DNA of 64,000 bases from NCBI GenBank assembly GCA_958510825.1, contig OY294048.1, positions 27,166,680 to 27,230,679 of the forward strand, read 5' to 3'. The first letter of the stretch is position 1. Each line of letters opens with the position of its first letter. The notes below the pieces were generated by a model. That model ran no database searches. It saw nothing but the letters and a program-made list of their open reading frames with translations, and was not told the origin of the DNA. Source of the stretch: Brachypterus glaber (Eukaryota > Arthropoda > Insecta > Coleoptera > Kateretidae). This document shows, in pieces, positions 1 through 11,789 of this stretch. Both the position numbers and the translations under genes were made by a program.

Positions 1-1321
1 CCATGCGTTTTCCAGGTTTTCAAGGTTTTCCAGGATTGGTGCGAACCCTGTTAATATTGCAGCGTTACCTGCCGAATTTATAACGCCCTGATTCGATATG
101 CCAAAATGCAACATTTTGTGATGATTGCTACCACAATGACATTTTATCGACGACGTGCATCCCTGCACCGAATGTGAGCTTTCGAGACATACCAAGCATA
201 GGTAATTTCTCTTTACAAACTGAAATCTTTCTTAAGGAGTCATTTTACCAAAAGTGAGACAGAAATTTAACTTATTGACATTGTTACACAATAAGCAACC
301 AATCTTTCTATTATAATTATTCGAAGTATCGACGACAAATGACGCCGGAGAGTTTTGTTTTGGACTTTTTTTTATATGACAAAAACGTTTGATTTTTGTT
401 TGTTAGGATAATGGTTTACTTTTTTGCCTGAGAGTGCTTCAACATTTTTTAACGATTTACAATGATTTGTTAAAGAACTTTTAATTCATCAAAACAAGGC
501 AAATCATCCTTCACAGCTTTCTTCAAATGTTGTACATATGCTAGTATCCAGTTTTTTAAAAATCATATTAAACAATACAAAACTCCACGCATCAACCGGC
601 AATCCTAGAGAAACTAGGGCTGCATTTTTTTTTTGCACAATATTTATTAAATTACGAAGTGTTGGTGTAGTATCTGGAATATGGTTTGGCAAATTAGATA
701 TTTTATTTCAATATGCAGATACTAGCAACCTTTTATTTTGATAACGAGAAACGAGCTGATTTTACGCAGTGGCGTAATTATTTGAAGTTAGGGGCAGCCC
801 CCCACGATAGAGAGCGCTTCATTCCTAACAGAACTGATGAAAAAGTTGGTATTTTTTAATAGGGGCTAACTAGTTACTGCAGTGAACTAACGACTGGAAT
901 AGCTCAAACCAACTGGTTCCGTCGAAAATTGGAATATTTATTTTTGGTAATTTTATATTTTTTGAACTTGAATACTACAATACGTGCCGTGAAACACGGA
1001 ACGTGTTTTAAATTCGTTTTCAATATCCTTCTGTTTATCCGCGGTAACAGCAACGGCGCCGCTGGAAATCAACCCCAGAATTTCTTCACTCTTTTTCCTG
1101 AGCTTTGAAATCCGGGAGATGAGATACATCGGTCTTTGCCAAGTTTCCAACAACAAGAATTTTTTTTATACGACTTACATGGAATTCCCGTTCATGTATT
1201 AAAATATTATATTGATCTATATTGGATGATACAGTTCAAATTAATAAATTTATACTGTAAACTTTTTTTGTAACGAACGATTTTTTTGCTACTTTAAGTT
1301 TACAGCGTTTTTATCGATAAC
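1..1321 (-). mobile_element. BEL/Pao retrotransposon gag fragment, copy 1
   Basis: Three gag-like pieces lie in the right order on the minus strand. The piece at 1156-953 is lysine-rich and resembles the start of a BEL/Pao gag. The piece at 692-504 contains LRNLINIVQKKNAALVSLG followed by PVDAWSFVLF and KLD, the pattern of the DUF1759 gag domain. The piece at about 200-95 reads CLVCLESSHSVQGC then CHCGSNHHKMLH, the CCHC-type knuckle that precedes the protease in BEL/Pao elements. Stops and frameshifts separate them, and no protease, reverse transcriptase or LTR is seen, so this is a decayed internal fragment. Family assignment rests on motif recognition by eye. Confidence 0.75.
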
Positions 1322-1613
1322 AAAAAAGCACTATCGTGTACTAAAAACTAGGTTCGCGTACTCGGTGCGTAATATACTATTTTATCATTGCTCTACGACC
1401 ATTTTTCGCCAAGTTACAGGCTTTTAAAATCACCCGAAAATTTAGAATGTTTTTATATCCTTTAATTTTTGTTCTAGGGGTATTTAATTTTTCTTAAACA
1501 AATTATATTTTTTAATGTTAAATTCCAGGTGCTATTACAAAATTCCAGGTAAAAAATGTGTTTTTTAAGAAAAAAATGTCAAATTCCAGGTATTCCAGGT
1601 AGGAATCTAAATT
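1322..1613. other. Spacer between the BEL/Pao copies
   Basis: This stretch is unique to the interval between the two copies. Its right part carries several short repeats of an AAATTCCAGGT-type motif (about 1527-1603) that continue into the start of each copy as CCAGGTTTTCAAGGTTTTCC. Nothing else is recognised. Confidence 0.5.
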
Positions 1614-2934
1614 CCATGCGTTTTCCAGGTTTTCAAGGTTTTCCAGGATTGGTGCGAACCCTGTTAATATTGCAGCGTTACCTGCCGAATTTATAACGCC
1701 CTGATTCGATATGCCAAAATGCAACATTTTGTGATGATTGCTACCACAATGACATTTTATCGACGACGTGCATCCCTGCACCGAATGTGAGCTTTCGAGA
1801 CATACCAAGCATAGGTAATTTCTCTTTACAAACTGAAATCTTTCTTAAGGAGTCATTTTACCAAAAGTGAGACAGAAATTTAACTTATTGACATTGTTAC
1901 ACAATAAGCAACCAATCTTTCTATTATAATTATTCGAAGTATCGACGACAAATGACGCCGGAGAGTTTTGTTTTGGACTTTTTTTTATATGACAAAAACG
2001 TTTGATTTTTGTTTGTTAGGATAATGGTTTACTTTTTTGCCTGAGAGTGCTTCAACATTTTTTAACGATTTACAATGATTTGTTAAAGAACTTTTAATTC
2101 ATCAAAACAAGGCAAATCATCCTTCACAGCTTTCTTCAAATGTTGTACATATGCTAGTATCCAGTTTTTTAAAAATCATATTAAACAATACAAAACTCCA
2201 CGCATCAACCGGCAATCCTAGAGAAACTAGGGCTGCATTTTTTTTTTGCACAATATTTATTAAATTACGAAGTGTTGGTGTAGTATCTGGAATATGGTTT
2301 GGCAAATTAGATATTTTATTTCAATATGCAGATACTAGCAACCTTTTATTTTGATAACGAGAAACGAGCTGATTTTACGCAGTGGCGTAATTATTTGAAG
2401 TTAGGGGCAGCCCCCCACGATAGAGAGCGCTTCATTCCTAACAGAACTGATGAAAAAGTTGGTATTTTTTAATAGGGGCTAACTAGTTACTGCAGTGAAC
2501 TAACGACTGGAATAGCTCAAACCAACTGGTTCCGTCGAAAATTGGAATATTTATTTTTGGTAATTTTATATTTTTTGAACTTGAATACTACAATACGTGC
2601 CGTGAAACACGGAACGTGTTTTAAATTCGTTTTCAATATCCTTCTGTTTATCCGCGGTAACAGCAACGGCGCCGCTGGAAATCAACCCCAGAATTTCTTC
2701 ACTCTTTTTCCTGAGCTTTGAAATCCGGGAGATGAGATACATCGGTCTTTGCCAAGTTTCCAACAACAAGAATTTTTTTTATACGACTTACATGGAATTC
2801 CCGTTCATGTATTAAAATATTATATTGATCTATATTGGATGATACAGTTCAAATTAATAAATTTATACTGTAAACTTTTTTTGTAACGAACGATTTTTTT
2901 GCTACTTTAAGTTTACAGCGTTTTTATCGATAAC
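1614..2934 (-). mobile_element. BEL/Pao retrotransposon gag fragment, copy 2
   Basis: This repeats copy 1. The gag N-terminal piece is at 2769-2566, the DUF1759-like piece at 2305-2117, and the CCHC knuckle at about 1815-1708. Here the frame with the knuckle stays open to 1518 and reads into the spacer, giving a junction reading frame that copy 1 lacks because of the window edge. There is no sign that the copy is functional. Confidence 0.75.
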
Positions 2935-3118
2935 CGACCGAACAATTTATACAAATTTTAATAAAATGTTTTTAATTTTTGAATAAATAATTTTTTACGA
3001 TGACCCAAAACTACTGAAAAATCAAATTAAACGAAAACCGAAAGGTTCAATAGATCCGGTGACGAAGGAACAAAATCGGGCGACGAAGGAACAAAATATA
3101 TGTCCAGGTTAGAAAAAA

Positions 3119-3384
3119 AATATTTGTTTGTTTGTTTAACCTCGTACTATTCTACTTAATTAAGCATCCCCTAAGTCCAGGACTTGTGTGGGCTAGTAGT
3201 AGAGGGAACCACCGGCTTATACTGACTTTCGAACCAGTTTCTAGGGAGTGTCCGTTTCACTTATCGCCTTTGCCAAATTTTAATTATTAATTAACTGAAA
3301 AAGGCAAATCGGCGCCAGTGAGAATCGAACCTACGCTAGTAGGCTTGCTATACATACGCGCTAGCCACTACGCTATGCCTCCCA
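3119..3384 (-). mobile_element. tRNA-derived SINE, full length
   Basis: Read on the minus strand, the head at 3384-3300 contains a polymerase III A-box-like TAGCGTAGTGGCTAGCG and a B box GGTTCGATTC, spaced as in a tRNA. The body runs through TGGTTCGAAAGTCAGTATAA and a CT-rich segment and ends in GGTTAAACAAACAAACAAAT. The body and tail recur at 12767-12873, which shows this is a repeat family rather than a tRNA gene. The acceptor arms do not pair well, so it is not a functional tRNA. No clear target duplication was found. Confidence 0.75.
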
Positions 3385-4225
3385 TCCTTCGATAACTCAC
3401 CAACCTGGCATATAGCGACTTTAAATTAACGAAAACGAAACGAGCGGTATTTAACTGCTTAGAGGGTTGTAAATAAGGTTAGAAGGGATAAATAGGGATT
3501 TCACTGACCTTTTTCTGAAGCTTTGATGCTGATGGACGTTGCTGATCTGGTTTTCTGTGCACAGGTGGAGTCTTCGTGTTGAGGTTGTGCGAGGATAAAA
3601 ATGGTGCATGGAATCGATAATATTGTGCGACCACGAATAGGTTTTACGACAAATATATTTAACGACTTTTCGAATATTAAACGACGATTTTAAAAGATGT
3701 CGAAATTTTCACGAACGACTTGCTAGTTGCTTATCCGACATTTTGCAACGAACTACTGTTAACGATTAAAAAATATAATATGTAAATTAAACATGTACTA
3801 CTCCAATTTTCCCAACTTTCTACCAATTTACCGAAATTTGCTACTCATTTATTACCTCCGGAATTCAAATCAAAAACTTGTACAAAAAAAACTTAAAAAA
3901 GAAATTAGATTCCGGATAATCGAAAATTATGGTAAAATCTTGCTTTCGGATGTAACTAGCGTATCATGACTAGATAATTCATAAGTTAACATTAGTTACA
4001 ATCAGTTACAATAAATTAATGTGTTTAATGTAATTAAATATAAAACCCCCCAATTATTGTGTATATTATTTATATTATAAAACTTAGTAGAAATTTCACA
4101 TATAATTATAAAAAAATAATGTAAAAATAGCTATTAAAAAAATAATAAAATTAATGTAATGTAATGTTACAAGACTTTAAGTCGATCGTGTATATAAAGT
4201 TGTACAAAACTATTTTATTTTTTAA
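3385..4225. other. No recognised feature
   Basis: AT-rich sequence without a convincing coding region or long repeat. Short homopolymer and ATGTAATGTAATG runs occur near 4150. Confidence 0.4.
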
Positions 4226-4314
4226 CCCTGTTAAAAAAAAAAGTAGAGACCAGTAGAAAACGAATAGGAATCTAATGGATCCTACTGGTCTACTTGTTTT
4301 TTTTTTTAACAGGG
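4226..4314. repeat. Short hairpin repeat
   Basis: CCCTGTTAAAAAAAAAAGTAG at the left pairs with the inverted CTACTTGTTTTTTTTTTTAACAGGG at the right, and an inner GACCAGTAG pairs with CTACTGGTC. The whole 89 bp folds into one stem with a short loop. It may be a minimal MITE. Confidence 0.6.
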
Positions 4315-4625
4315 AAGTTGATAAATAAAAATAAATTAAAAAATTTCAACTGAACAGTGGATTTTCCCAACTCGAGCATGATTGGGGTGGCGCCCCCTAC
4401 CCCCCTGGAAGCAACTCTGGTTTTAGTGGAAATAGGTAAATAATATGAGCAAAATTGATTATAAAATATATATTTTGTTTTATAATAAAACTTCTTAACA
4501 GTTTTTTAACTTAAAACTTAGGACCCATCCCAGAGCAATTAAATATATGCTTCTGCGAGGTATACTTTAAGTACAGTACCTAGATCATTGTGGGTGCCTC
4601 AGACACTAAGTATTACCTACTTATA

Positions 4626-5480
4626 CAGGGTGTCCGTTTTTCGACCTCAAGCATGGGTATCTCGGTTATTATAAGAGATACAAGATCGGTTAAATTAGAA
4701 AAAGTTGCGCATTTTTATGCTGATGAATAATCTGAAAGAAAATTTTACCTATCATTTTTTGTTTATTAATTATTGCAAAACATTGTTAAGCTACTTTTTT
4801 GCAAGGAATCTAATGGTATTTTAGATGCAAAAGTTAGAACACTTAACTTGGATTTTTACATTTTTAATACAGTTTTTTTCTGATTACGATGATGTTTCAC
4901 ACGAGATGATCATGTCTTACATTTTGAACGAAATTCAAAATATTCTTGCGCAGAGTGCTTTGGAAACAACGAAGCAATTAAATTAACGAAGTTTAGGTTT
5001 GAAACTGTAAACATTGGCAATGTGACATTGCCACCTACAAGCATGCTTTTAGATTATCAAAATGTTAGGAGCGGCTAATTGTAGATTGTAGATCTAAATG
5101 TTTACAGTTTCAAACCTCAGCCGTTAATTTAGGTTCTTCGTTGTTTCCAAAGCACTGCGCAAAAATGATTTTTTTTAAATTTCGCTCAAAATGTGAGACC
5201 TGATCACCTCATAATCAGAAAACAAACTGTATTCAAAAATGTAAAAATCCAAAAATGTTTCAGTTAAAAACGTCTAGCTTTCTCAGTTTTCGCTTAAAAA
5301 AATAAAAACGAAACTCGGGATTTTTTGTTTTTTTTTGCGATAATTAAAAAACAAAAAAATGATAGGTCAGACTTTCTTTCAGATTATTGATCAGCATAAA
5401 ACTGAGCAACTTTTTTTCTATATAACCGATCGTATCTCTTATAATAACCGAGATACCCATGCTTGAGGTCGAAAACCGGA
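4626..5480. mobile_element. Foldback element with long inverted arms
   Basis: The left end begins CAGGGTGTCCGTTTTTCGACC, and the right end reads the inverse of the GACCTCAAGCATGGG segment. The similarity continues inward through CTTTGGAAACAACGAAG and GTTTGAAACTGTAAACATT to the centre, so almost the entire 0.85 kb is two diverged inverted arms. The outermost CAGGGTGTCC is lost at the right end. The minus-strand frame at 5344-5544 is only an arm read through and is not a gene. Confidence 0.75.
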
Positions 5481-6303
5481 ATAGCATTGAAATTGCGAGT
5501 AAAAGACACTTTCGATCAAGATTTGAACAATAACACAGGGGCACAGATTTTTTAGTAAGTTAAACGGAGAATGACAGCTGTTTTAACTAATTTTGAGACA
5601 CAGTGCAGTGTTTCTAGCGTTTAATTGTGTAAAAATTGAATAACAAATGCCAAAAAATATATATCCTTTTTATAAGAATGATTTTTTATGGACTGCTATT
5701 ATCTCCCTAGGGCCCTAGCAACTTCCAAAAAAATTTTCGCCTGTGTTATCTAGCTCGCCCAGCTTGTTTTATTTTCGAGATAAATCATCCTTTAACTATT
5801 TTTTAAATAGAAAAAAAGTGAAACGATTTTACAACAAAAAAGCCTTTTTATATTATAAACCAATATTTTTTAAACGCATTTAAGAATAAACCATTTAAGT
5901 ACAAGAACAATTGGCTTCTCAAGACCTTGAAAAGGCTTAAGATTGTAAAAAATTCCGTATGAAGTTAGTTTAGGCTACAAAAAAAAAACATGTACATAGA
6001 ATTTTTTTTCATAGAATTATTTTAAAGAAAAGTACAATTAGCTAACCTACCTAGAAAATTTTCTAGGTACCTTTTTTTAGCATTTATTAAATTCGTTGGT
6101 AAGCTTTTAGCCGTAAATAAACTAAGAATATTCCTTCCTATCCCAAGAATAAAAATAAGAAACATTTATATCATTTTTGTTGCAAAAAAGTGCCGGGCGC
6201 GACCTCTAAATGTTTTTTATCTAAAAAAATTAGGTTTGTTTTTCACCCAATGGACAATAAACAATTCCGTGGGTCATGGGCACCCTAATGTAAATTATAT
6301 ATA
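5481..6303. other. No recognised feature
   Basis: AT-rich sequence with poly(A)/poly(T) runs and no coding or long inverted structure that I can support. Confidence 0.35.
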
Positions 6304-6860
6304 TAGTGCATGTCTAAAAACCGCTCCCCTTTAACTTTGGAACAGCTTAAGATATCAACTTGAAATTTGAAACATGTAAATAACATAACCCAAATATTTT
6401 TTTTGCTTTATGTCACTTTTTTGCCCAAAACTTTTTATCCTAAATTTTTTGACATTTTCTCAACAAAATATTAATTTTTAATTAAAAATACATAAAAAAA
6501 GGTACTCCTCATGTAACACCGTAGGGCCAACCGTTCTCGAGAAAATTTGAGTTACACAGAAAATGTCAATACTGCAGGACGATTTTACATTGGAAACTAT
6601 GAAAAAAGTACTCGTACACAAATATCCACAAGCTACTACTTTACCCTTAGGAGGTCCATAGCTCCCTTACAAATAAAAATCGACCTACCACTTTTTTTGT
6701 GTTTTTTGTCTTAAAATTAAGTCTACTATATACAAAATTGGAATATAACGGTACGAAACACCTTGTATATAGTTGAATAGAGAATTTTATGAGCTTTAAA
6801 ATAATTCATATCTTAAGCCTTTCAAAAGTTTAAGGGGGCGGACTTTCGACACGCTCTGTA
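6304..6860. mobile_element. Inverted-repeat element, 44.6-kb family
   Basis: The left end TAGTGCATGTCTAAAAACCG and CCCCTTTAACTTTGGAACAG pairs, with mismatches, with the right end GGGGGCGGACTTTCGACACG. The same type of end (CAGTGCGGTCCAAAAGTC...CCTTTTAACTTTTGAAC) bounds the element at 44617-45315, so the two belong to one family. No coding capacity is visible. Confidence 0.6.
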
Positions 6861-7034
6861 AATTTTATTTTAAATTATCTAAAAAATTATGTGCAAATGG
6901 TATCTCCTATCAAAAAATGCAAAAAAAACAAAGAAAAATTAAACATGTATCTTTAGAAAATAATTGTTTTTGAAAAAATATTGAATTTGTTTTAATCATT
7001 TTTTTGAGGATCACCCTAATATACATTCAGCTTT

Positions 7035-8088
7035 GCCTATAATGCGCGCACCAAATTTTAAAAATGAGTTGCTTCTTACCCCAAAATTCAAAGAAAATTA
7101 TATCATATTAAAAAATTAATCCCTGCTGGCTTGTAAAATAAGCAACGGCCAATGCCAAAGGCGATTTTATTTCTAAATAGTGTTGGAAATAGGGAATGCA
7201 AACCGGATCCGGTAATCCGGCGGATCCGGCATCATTAAACGTCTACTGGATCCGGCATGAGTTTGCCGGATCGGATTTTGTCTGTCATTTTCAATTAAAT
7301 TTTTGATGCTGAACAAGATGGTCAGGTCAGGGTTCTGAGATAAATGCTACTAATTAAAAAAAAAAAATCAAATATTTTCAGCCCTAAACAATTTTTTTTC
7401 TAAGAAAATTATATATCTAAAAGATGCAGTTTTTCACGCAGATTTTAAAAATGTTTTTTTTTAGATATCTTTAAAGTTTTTCAAAAAAAGTGCAATAAAC
7501 TGTAAAAAGTAAATAATTTTTTAAATGCCCATTACTCAGGTATTACTTAAGCTTTTAAATTGTTTAGTGACTCAATTTATTTGTTATTTAATACTCATTA
7601 ATTCCAAGAAAACAGATCTGAATTCAAAAATTTATTTTCCGAGATATAAGGGAAAAACCACACCCTTGTTTTTAAGTTTTTTTTTTGTGATTTTTAACAA
7701 AGTAATAAGTAAAATTGTTCACTTCGCCGGAAGTTTTATTACATCACATCTACGTTCAGAATTGGTTCCCAGCATGCTCAGTTTCTCTGCTGCAGAAACT
7801 TGATTTTATTAATTTAATTTTTAAACTTCTAACTAAACAAATCATATGCCCTACTGCACAATTTGTGTCCAACTTCACAGTTTGTACCCAACTGCACGTT
7901 TAAAATAAAACACTGATTATAATTATTTCCGTAACAACACAACGTGATATAATTAACAGCCTCTGGGATTGGCCGTTTTAAATTGTTCTTATTTTTCAAG
8001 TCAAGAATGGTGAAATTTAATTATTTTTCTATGAATTTGGGGATAAAAACAATACATTTTTAAAATTTGGTGCGCACATTATGAGCCA
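7035..8088. mobile_element. Element with about 80-bp inverted ends
   Basis: CCTATAATGCGCGCACCAAA at the left is matched by the inverted TTTGGTGCGCACATTATGAG at the right, and similarity extends through a GAATTTGGGG segment. The interior is AT-rich and holds a GGATCCGG-rich patch near 7205-7270. The plus-strand frames at 7525-7903 do not resemble any known protein. Confidence 0.55.
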
Positions 8089-8126
8089 GTATATAATACA
8101 TATAGTATATTTTCAATACAAAACCC

Positions 8127-8132
8127 TTTATT
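8127..8132 (-). terminator. Candidate polyadenylation signal
   Basis: On the minus strand this reads AATAAA, about 55 bp downstream of the B4GAT1-like stop codon at 8186-8188. It is the nearest canonical signal, although AT-rich DNA makes chance matches common. Confidence 0.4.
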
Positions 8133-8185
8133 AAAATAGTATACACTAATAAATAAATATGCCTAATGAGTTTTACACCACATTT

Positions 8186-11100
8186 TTACACAGCACAGCC
8201 TTTTCTAATGCCATACATGACTTTGAGTTCGGGGAAAATTATTTTCCTAATTAGTTGGTTAGTTTTAGCCGCTAGCAGGGATCTTCTAGAATCTTTTTTA
8301 TAAACTTTTATGCCAGGCTTATGGACTAGAAATGCGTTATCCATTATGAGAAAATCGTAGTCCAATACACAGAGCGCATATCCCTAAAAGAAAAGAAAAA
8401 TTTATATTAAGATTTAATAAAAATCGAAATTTCTTTAAGGGGTTGTTCTGATTTTTGGTTTCAAATAATTGATTTTTTTTTGCTTTTTTATACTTCTTCA
8501 TATCTGTAGATCTATAGAATACGCTCCTAAAATATATTTACGAAATTGGTCTTCTTTAAAATATACATATACTTTAATACATAAATAAACTTTTAACATA
8601 TTGACTTAAATATTTTGGTAATTTTTCGAAAATCAGTTTGGCGAGTTAGCTAATGTACATTTTTTTCAAAAGCTTGTTATTTTTTTAACCCGTTTTAAAA
8701 AGCAAAATCCGTTTTTCCGGAAAAATTGTATTTTTTTTGTTTCACTAAAATACGCGTGGATTTTTTTTTGTGTTTTAGACCAATGGGGACGGAGCTATCG
8801 CTGGAACCATTTGCCATGTTATTTTTCAGGTGTCAACTTCAGCGCGTGCTGCAAATTTATTTATGACGGCAAAAAAATAAAACATTTTTTTTATGAACTT
8901 TAAGAGTTGCCTAATACCAAAGATTAAAAAATTGTAGTCCTTGCTAATACTTTGTAAAAAGTTTGTACATAAAAATAATACAGGTTTTCTGAAAAAAAGA
9001 TCCAAAAATCGTCAATTTTTTGCCTAAGAAATCAGAACAACTCATTAAGAAAAAAAAAAATAAAAATACGGAGTGACTTTGCTACAATTGGACTAATATA
9101 CCAGTTAAACAAACGGTTAAACCCCGAAATAAAATTTTAAAAAAATAAGTAAGATATTGGCAAAATTTGCCGTTTCGGGTGTTTCAAAAAAATGAAACAC
9201 CCGAAACGGCCAATTTTGCCAACACCTTCCTTATTTTTTTAAAATTTTATTTAATTTTTTAACAGCTTCTTTAACTGGTGTATTAGTATAATTTTAGCAT
9301 ACATATACCAATCTATTAGCGCAATAAGTATTCATAAAATGCGTTTTAATGTGTAAAAGTGAAACACCCGAAACGCTGGAATGGCCCTGATGGAAAATAA
9401 CTTTAGAAAGACTTGACCTAACGTTAGATGAATGTGATGTAATGTTAGATGCCTAACGTTAGGCTCTAACGTCAGGTGCTTAACGTAAGGCTACTAACGG
9501 TAGAAATTCAGACGTTTAGACTTTTAAATTACGTTAGAAATAACGTTTTTTTTTAAACAATTGCAGTGGCAAGCAAACCCTAGAAAAAACATAATTGTAC
9601 CTTTAATAATAATAATTGTCTGATATCTTGATTATAAGGTACATGTTTGGACATTTTTGCAAATATCTTCTACTTCGGTAACATTGTATTAAACATATAT
9701 CAAACACTTTTGGATTCGACGGGTTTGAACGAATTTGAAGATGGCAGGTTAAGTAACCACAAAAAAAAATAATCCAACATTTTAAACCGTTTGATCAAAA
9801 TCGTTTAAAATGGCGGTCGAAACCTTGTACAAAGTTAATTCAAACATTGTACAAATCGTTTGATCCTATATGTATAATTTAAATAAAGTTGATACAAACA
9901 TTGTTGTCAGGGTAATGGCTAACTTTTTTAACAAATAAGTTATTATAAAAAAGATAGAAAGTTCTCTACAACTTATTTAAAACTTTTTTATTGCCTACCT
10001 GATACTCGAGAAATCGCATAAAACGTAAATTCTACATCTAGTTTAAGCAAATATTAAAGTATATCAATTTAATTAAATTAATGTTTAAATAATTTCGTAG
10101 TCATTATTTTTTATAATAACTTGTTTTTTAAAAATATTGGCCGTTAAAAAGATAAATTTCGAAAAAGTCCAAAAGTGTTCGTTAAAATCAAGATATCGAC
10201 ACCCTTTTTTTAAATATTTTCTCATTTTTTTAAAAACTAAGTTAGAAAAAAGTATTTTTTAGAGAATTGTATTTGCTTTTTTTTATAATTATTTATTTAT
10301 CTTAAAAATTGACTGTTTGGAAGTTACTTGCAAAAAACTTTAAAAGTGTACCTTAAAATCAAGATGGCGACGCAAGCTCACCATCAGTTGTTGGGGACTT
10401 TTAGCCCGTTCATCAGTAATTTCTAAACTAAATCTCCACCAATTTTTAGAACTTTTTGACTAGCTGTGTCATATTTTAAGACCGTGAATACTTTTTTATA
10501 CACCTTTTCAAGTTGTAAATAGGAAAGTGTAAATTGATATTCAGAATTTCAAGTTAAATTTCAGAAAGTATAAATTGTAATTCAGATTTGCAAGTTATAT
10601 TTCAGAAAGTGTAAATTGTAATTCAGATTTTCAACTTATATTTCAGAAAGTGTAAATTGTAATTCAGATTTGCAATTTATATTTCAGAAAGTGTAAATTA
10701 TATTTCAGAAAGTGTAAGTTGAAATTCAGAAAGAGTAAATTAAATTTCAGAAAAATAACGTTTGGACTTTAATGTTGTTAAATGTTTAATTTTATGTAAA
10801 AAATACATTTTTTTTTAATTTTAATTTATTGCTGTTCAATATTTAATACCGAATATATGTATAATACATCACTGCTACTTTTTTAAAATTTTGTTGAATA
10901 AAATAATACGAAATAAAAATTATGATTTCTGATTTACAAATTACCGTTTCCTAAAATTAATTTACACTTTCTGAAATTGAATTTACAGATCCAAATTTAA
11001 ATAAAATAACACATTCTGAAAATTAATTTCTACTTTCTGAAATATAATTTACACTTTCTGAATTTCAACTTACGCTTTCTGAAATATATATTACAAATCT

Positions 11101-11566
11101 GAATTTCAATTTATACTTTCTGAAATATATATTACAAATCTGAATTACAATTTATACTTTCTGAAATTTATTTTAAAAATCTGAATAACAAATTACACTG
11201 TCTGAAATTAATATCACACTTTCTGATTTACAACTTGAAAAGGTGTAGTATACCTACCTGAGTCATTTTATCACTTTTACCCTCCCAACTGAGTCTCTCA
11301 TCATAAAGGGGATCGGAGTGTGTCCCAATGAAAATGGGTTCCCAATGGACGAACTTTCCATTTCGCTTTCCCACATGGAACACGTGAACTCCCTCTGTTT
11401 CGTTTGCTTTTTGCCATTCCTTGGCTTTTGGAACGCTATGGCACCCTGGACAAAGTTTTTTGTGAAACGGAAGCGCAGTGCCTTTCGACAGCATTTCTAA
11501 CAGCATTGTCTTATTTTCGGGCACTTGCTGATTGGCACTTACTTCGAAAATATGCAAAGGATATAC
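8186..11566 (-). CDS. B4GAT1-like: B4GAT1-like glucuronyltransferase, last two exons
   Basis: Two exons join in phase 0: 11566-11258 and 8383-8186. The first follows a TTGTTGCAG acceptor and ends at CAG|GTAGGT. The second follows CTTTTAG and ends at TAA. The joined 168 residues include VYPLHIFEV, PFHKKLCPGCHSVPKAKEW, HWEPIFIGT, DERLSWEGKSDKMTQ and GYALCVLDYDFLIMDNAFLV then HKPGIKVY. This is the C-terminal half of a Glyco_transf_49 domain, best matching insect and vertebrate B4GAT1, a Golgi enzyme that adds glucuronic acid to xylose when matriglycan is primed on dystroglycan. Upstream exons with the membrane anchor and DXD motif are not in view. The 2.9-kb intron (8384-11257) holds a palindrome and a foldback element. 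Splice sites and reading frame are intact, so the gene is probably functional. Confidence 0.85.
9092..9287. repeat. 196-bp palindrome in intron
   Basis: ACTAATATACCAGTTAAA at the left is answered by TTTAACTGGTGTATTAGT at the right. The centre is nearly perfect: CCGTTTCGGGTGTTTC, a short A-rich loop, then GAAACACCCGAAACGG. A stray GAAACACCCGAAACG copy occurs again at about 9361. It has the form of a short palindromic MITE, and it lies in the glucuronyltransferase intron. Confidence 0.75.
9412..9545. repeat. Cluster of TAACGTTAG motifs
   Basis: The self-complementary word TAACGTTAG and close variants (CTAACGTTAG, TAACGTCAGG, TAACGTAAGG, TAACGGTAG, TTACGTTAGAAATAACG) appear about eight times. 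No fixed period is visible. Confidence 0.5.
10499..11247. mobile_element. FB-like foldback with repeated arms
   Basis: The ends TACACCTTTTCAAGTTG and CAACTTGAAAAGGTGTA are perfect inverted repeats. The left arm (10530-10760) is built from short units of the type TTTCAGAAAGTGTAAATTG / TAATTCAGATTTGCAA. The right arm (10950-11230) carries the complementary units TTTCTGAAATATAATTTACAC. Tandemly repeated arms around a short AT-rich centre are the hallmark of Foldback elements. It lies in the B4GAT1-like intron, ending about 10 bp from the 5' splice site. Confidence 0.75.
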
Positions 11567-11789
11567 CTGCAACAAAAAGAACAAGCCGTGAAGATATGTA
11601 ATACTACGCATATATTATATACTATTCACATCTTGTGTTATTATTTGGTATTTATTTTAAAAAAAAACTTAAAGAACAAGCAGTTTTGCAGGAGTATTTT
11701 AACTAAGACACTTTTGCAGAGGTATTTTTGCAAAAATTTTCAAAAACTTGTTTTTTTTGTTTATTTTTGCTTTTTATGACGTCGATAAA

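Larger units (their letters stand above)
1..2934. repeat. 1613-bp tandem duplication
   Basis: Bases 1-1321 recur at 1614-2934 with an offset of exactly 1613. All small reading frames within the two copies translate identically, so divergence is close to nil. The first copy is cut by the window edge, so the array may extend to the left. The copies differ only in what follows them: 1322-1613 after the first, 2935 onward after the second. Either a very recent tandem duplication or an unresolved haplotype or assembly duplication would look like this. Confidence 0.95.

Noticed and set aside
3300..3384. Functional tRNA gene
   Set aside because: A and B boxes are present but the acceptor stem does not pair and a SINE body follows; the body recurs at 12767.
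11318..11779. Plus-strand frames over the B4GAT1-like exon
   Set aside because: They are shadows of the minus-strand exon and have no family similarity.
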